Shown here: one piece after another, positions 5,898-5,909 of the stretch
Layout of the letters: every line of letters begins with the position of its first letter
How positions within the stretch are numbered: position 1 is the first letter of the stretch
Assembly: GCA_002426575.1 (NCBI GenBank)
Contig: DIRE01000031.1
Span: 1 to 5,909, forward strand
DNA length: 5,909 nt
DNA from: Clostridiaceae bacterium UBA5444
Lineage (GTDB): Bacteria > Bacillota > Clostridia > Clostridiales > Oxobacteraceae
Reading direction: 5' to 3'
The notes under the pieces: generated by a model
Told to the model about the DNA's origin: nothing
The model's database searches: none
Seen by the model: only the letters and a program-made list of their open reading frames with translations
Position numbers and translations under genes: made by a program

Positions 5898-5909
5898 AGA
5901 TTATATTGC

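Noticed and set aside
5830..5909. An FNR box (TTGAT-N4-ATCAA) or CRP box (TGTGA-N6-TCACA) upstream of the regulator
   Set aside because: Neither pattern, nor a close variant, is present in these 80 bases.

Overview
The window is AT-rich, with strong purine-rich ribosome binding sites, many AGA/ATA codons and compact spacing. This points to a Gram-positive anaerobe of the Clostridia type. The assignment rests on style and protein families; there is no marker gene. All six genes lie on the minus strand, so the natural reading order is from high to low coordinates. No RNA gene, insertion sequence, CRISPR array or plus-strand gene is supported, and no gap between genes reaches 300 bases.

Right part (5909 to 2233). 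A Crp/Fnr-family regulator (5152-5829) has a predicted extended -10 promoter and a very strong ribosome binding site. It is followed after 55 bases by a protein with an N-terminal SMI1/KNR4 (SUKH)-like domain and a TPR-like C-terminus (3987-5096). After 39 more bases comes a 553-residue TGS + threonyl-tRNA-synthetase-like + uridine-kinase-like protein (2286-3947). I see no terminator between these three, and a long perfect hairpin (2233-2268) follows the kinase. The simplest reading is one three-gene transcription unit.

Left part (2232 to 1). Three genes are each separated by hairpins or promoters. First is a four-helix membrane protein of the CmpB / 'putative ABC-transporter type IV' family (1782-2195). 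Next is a small three-helix membrane protein of unknown function (1358-1690) with its own ribosome binding site and a strong terminator. Last is a full-type ABC exporter (transmembrane domain plus nucleotide-binding domain) that has a near-consensus promoter and runs off the left edge just after its Q-loop.

The genes do not form an obvious single pathway. The left three are all membrane proteins, but each appears to be a separate transcription unit. The points most worth following are the kinase's synthetase-like domain, which has lost all four metal-ligand positions of the ThrRS editing site, and the SUKH-TPR protein, which sits in a housekeeping-looking operon with no toxin gene in view. 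I found no clear evidence of a wholly new system.
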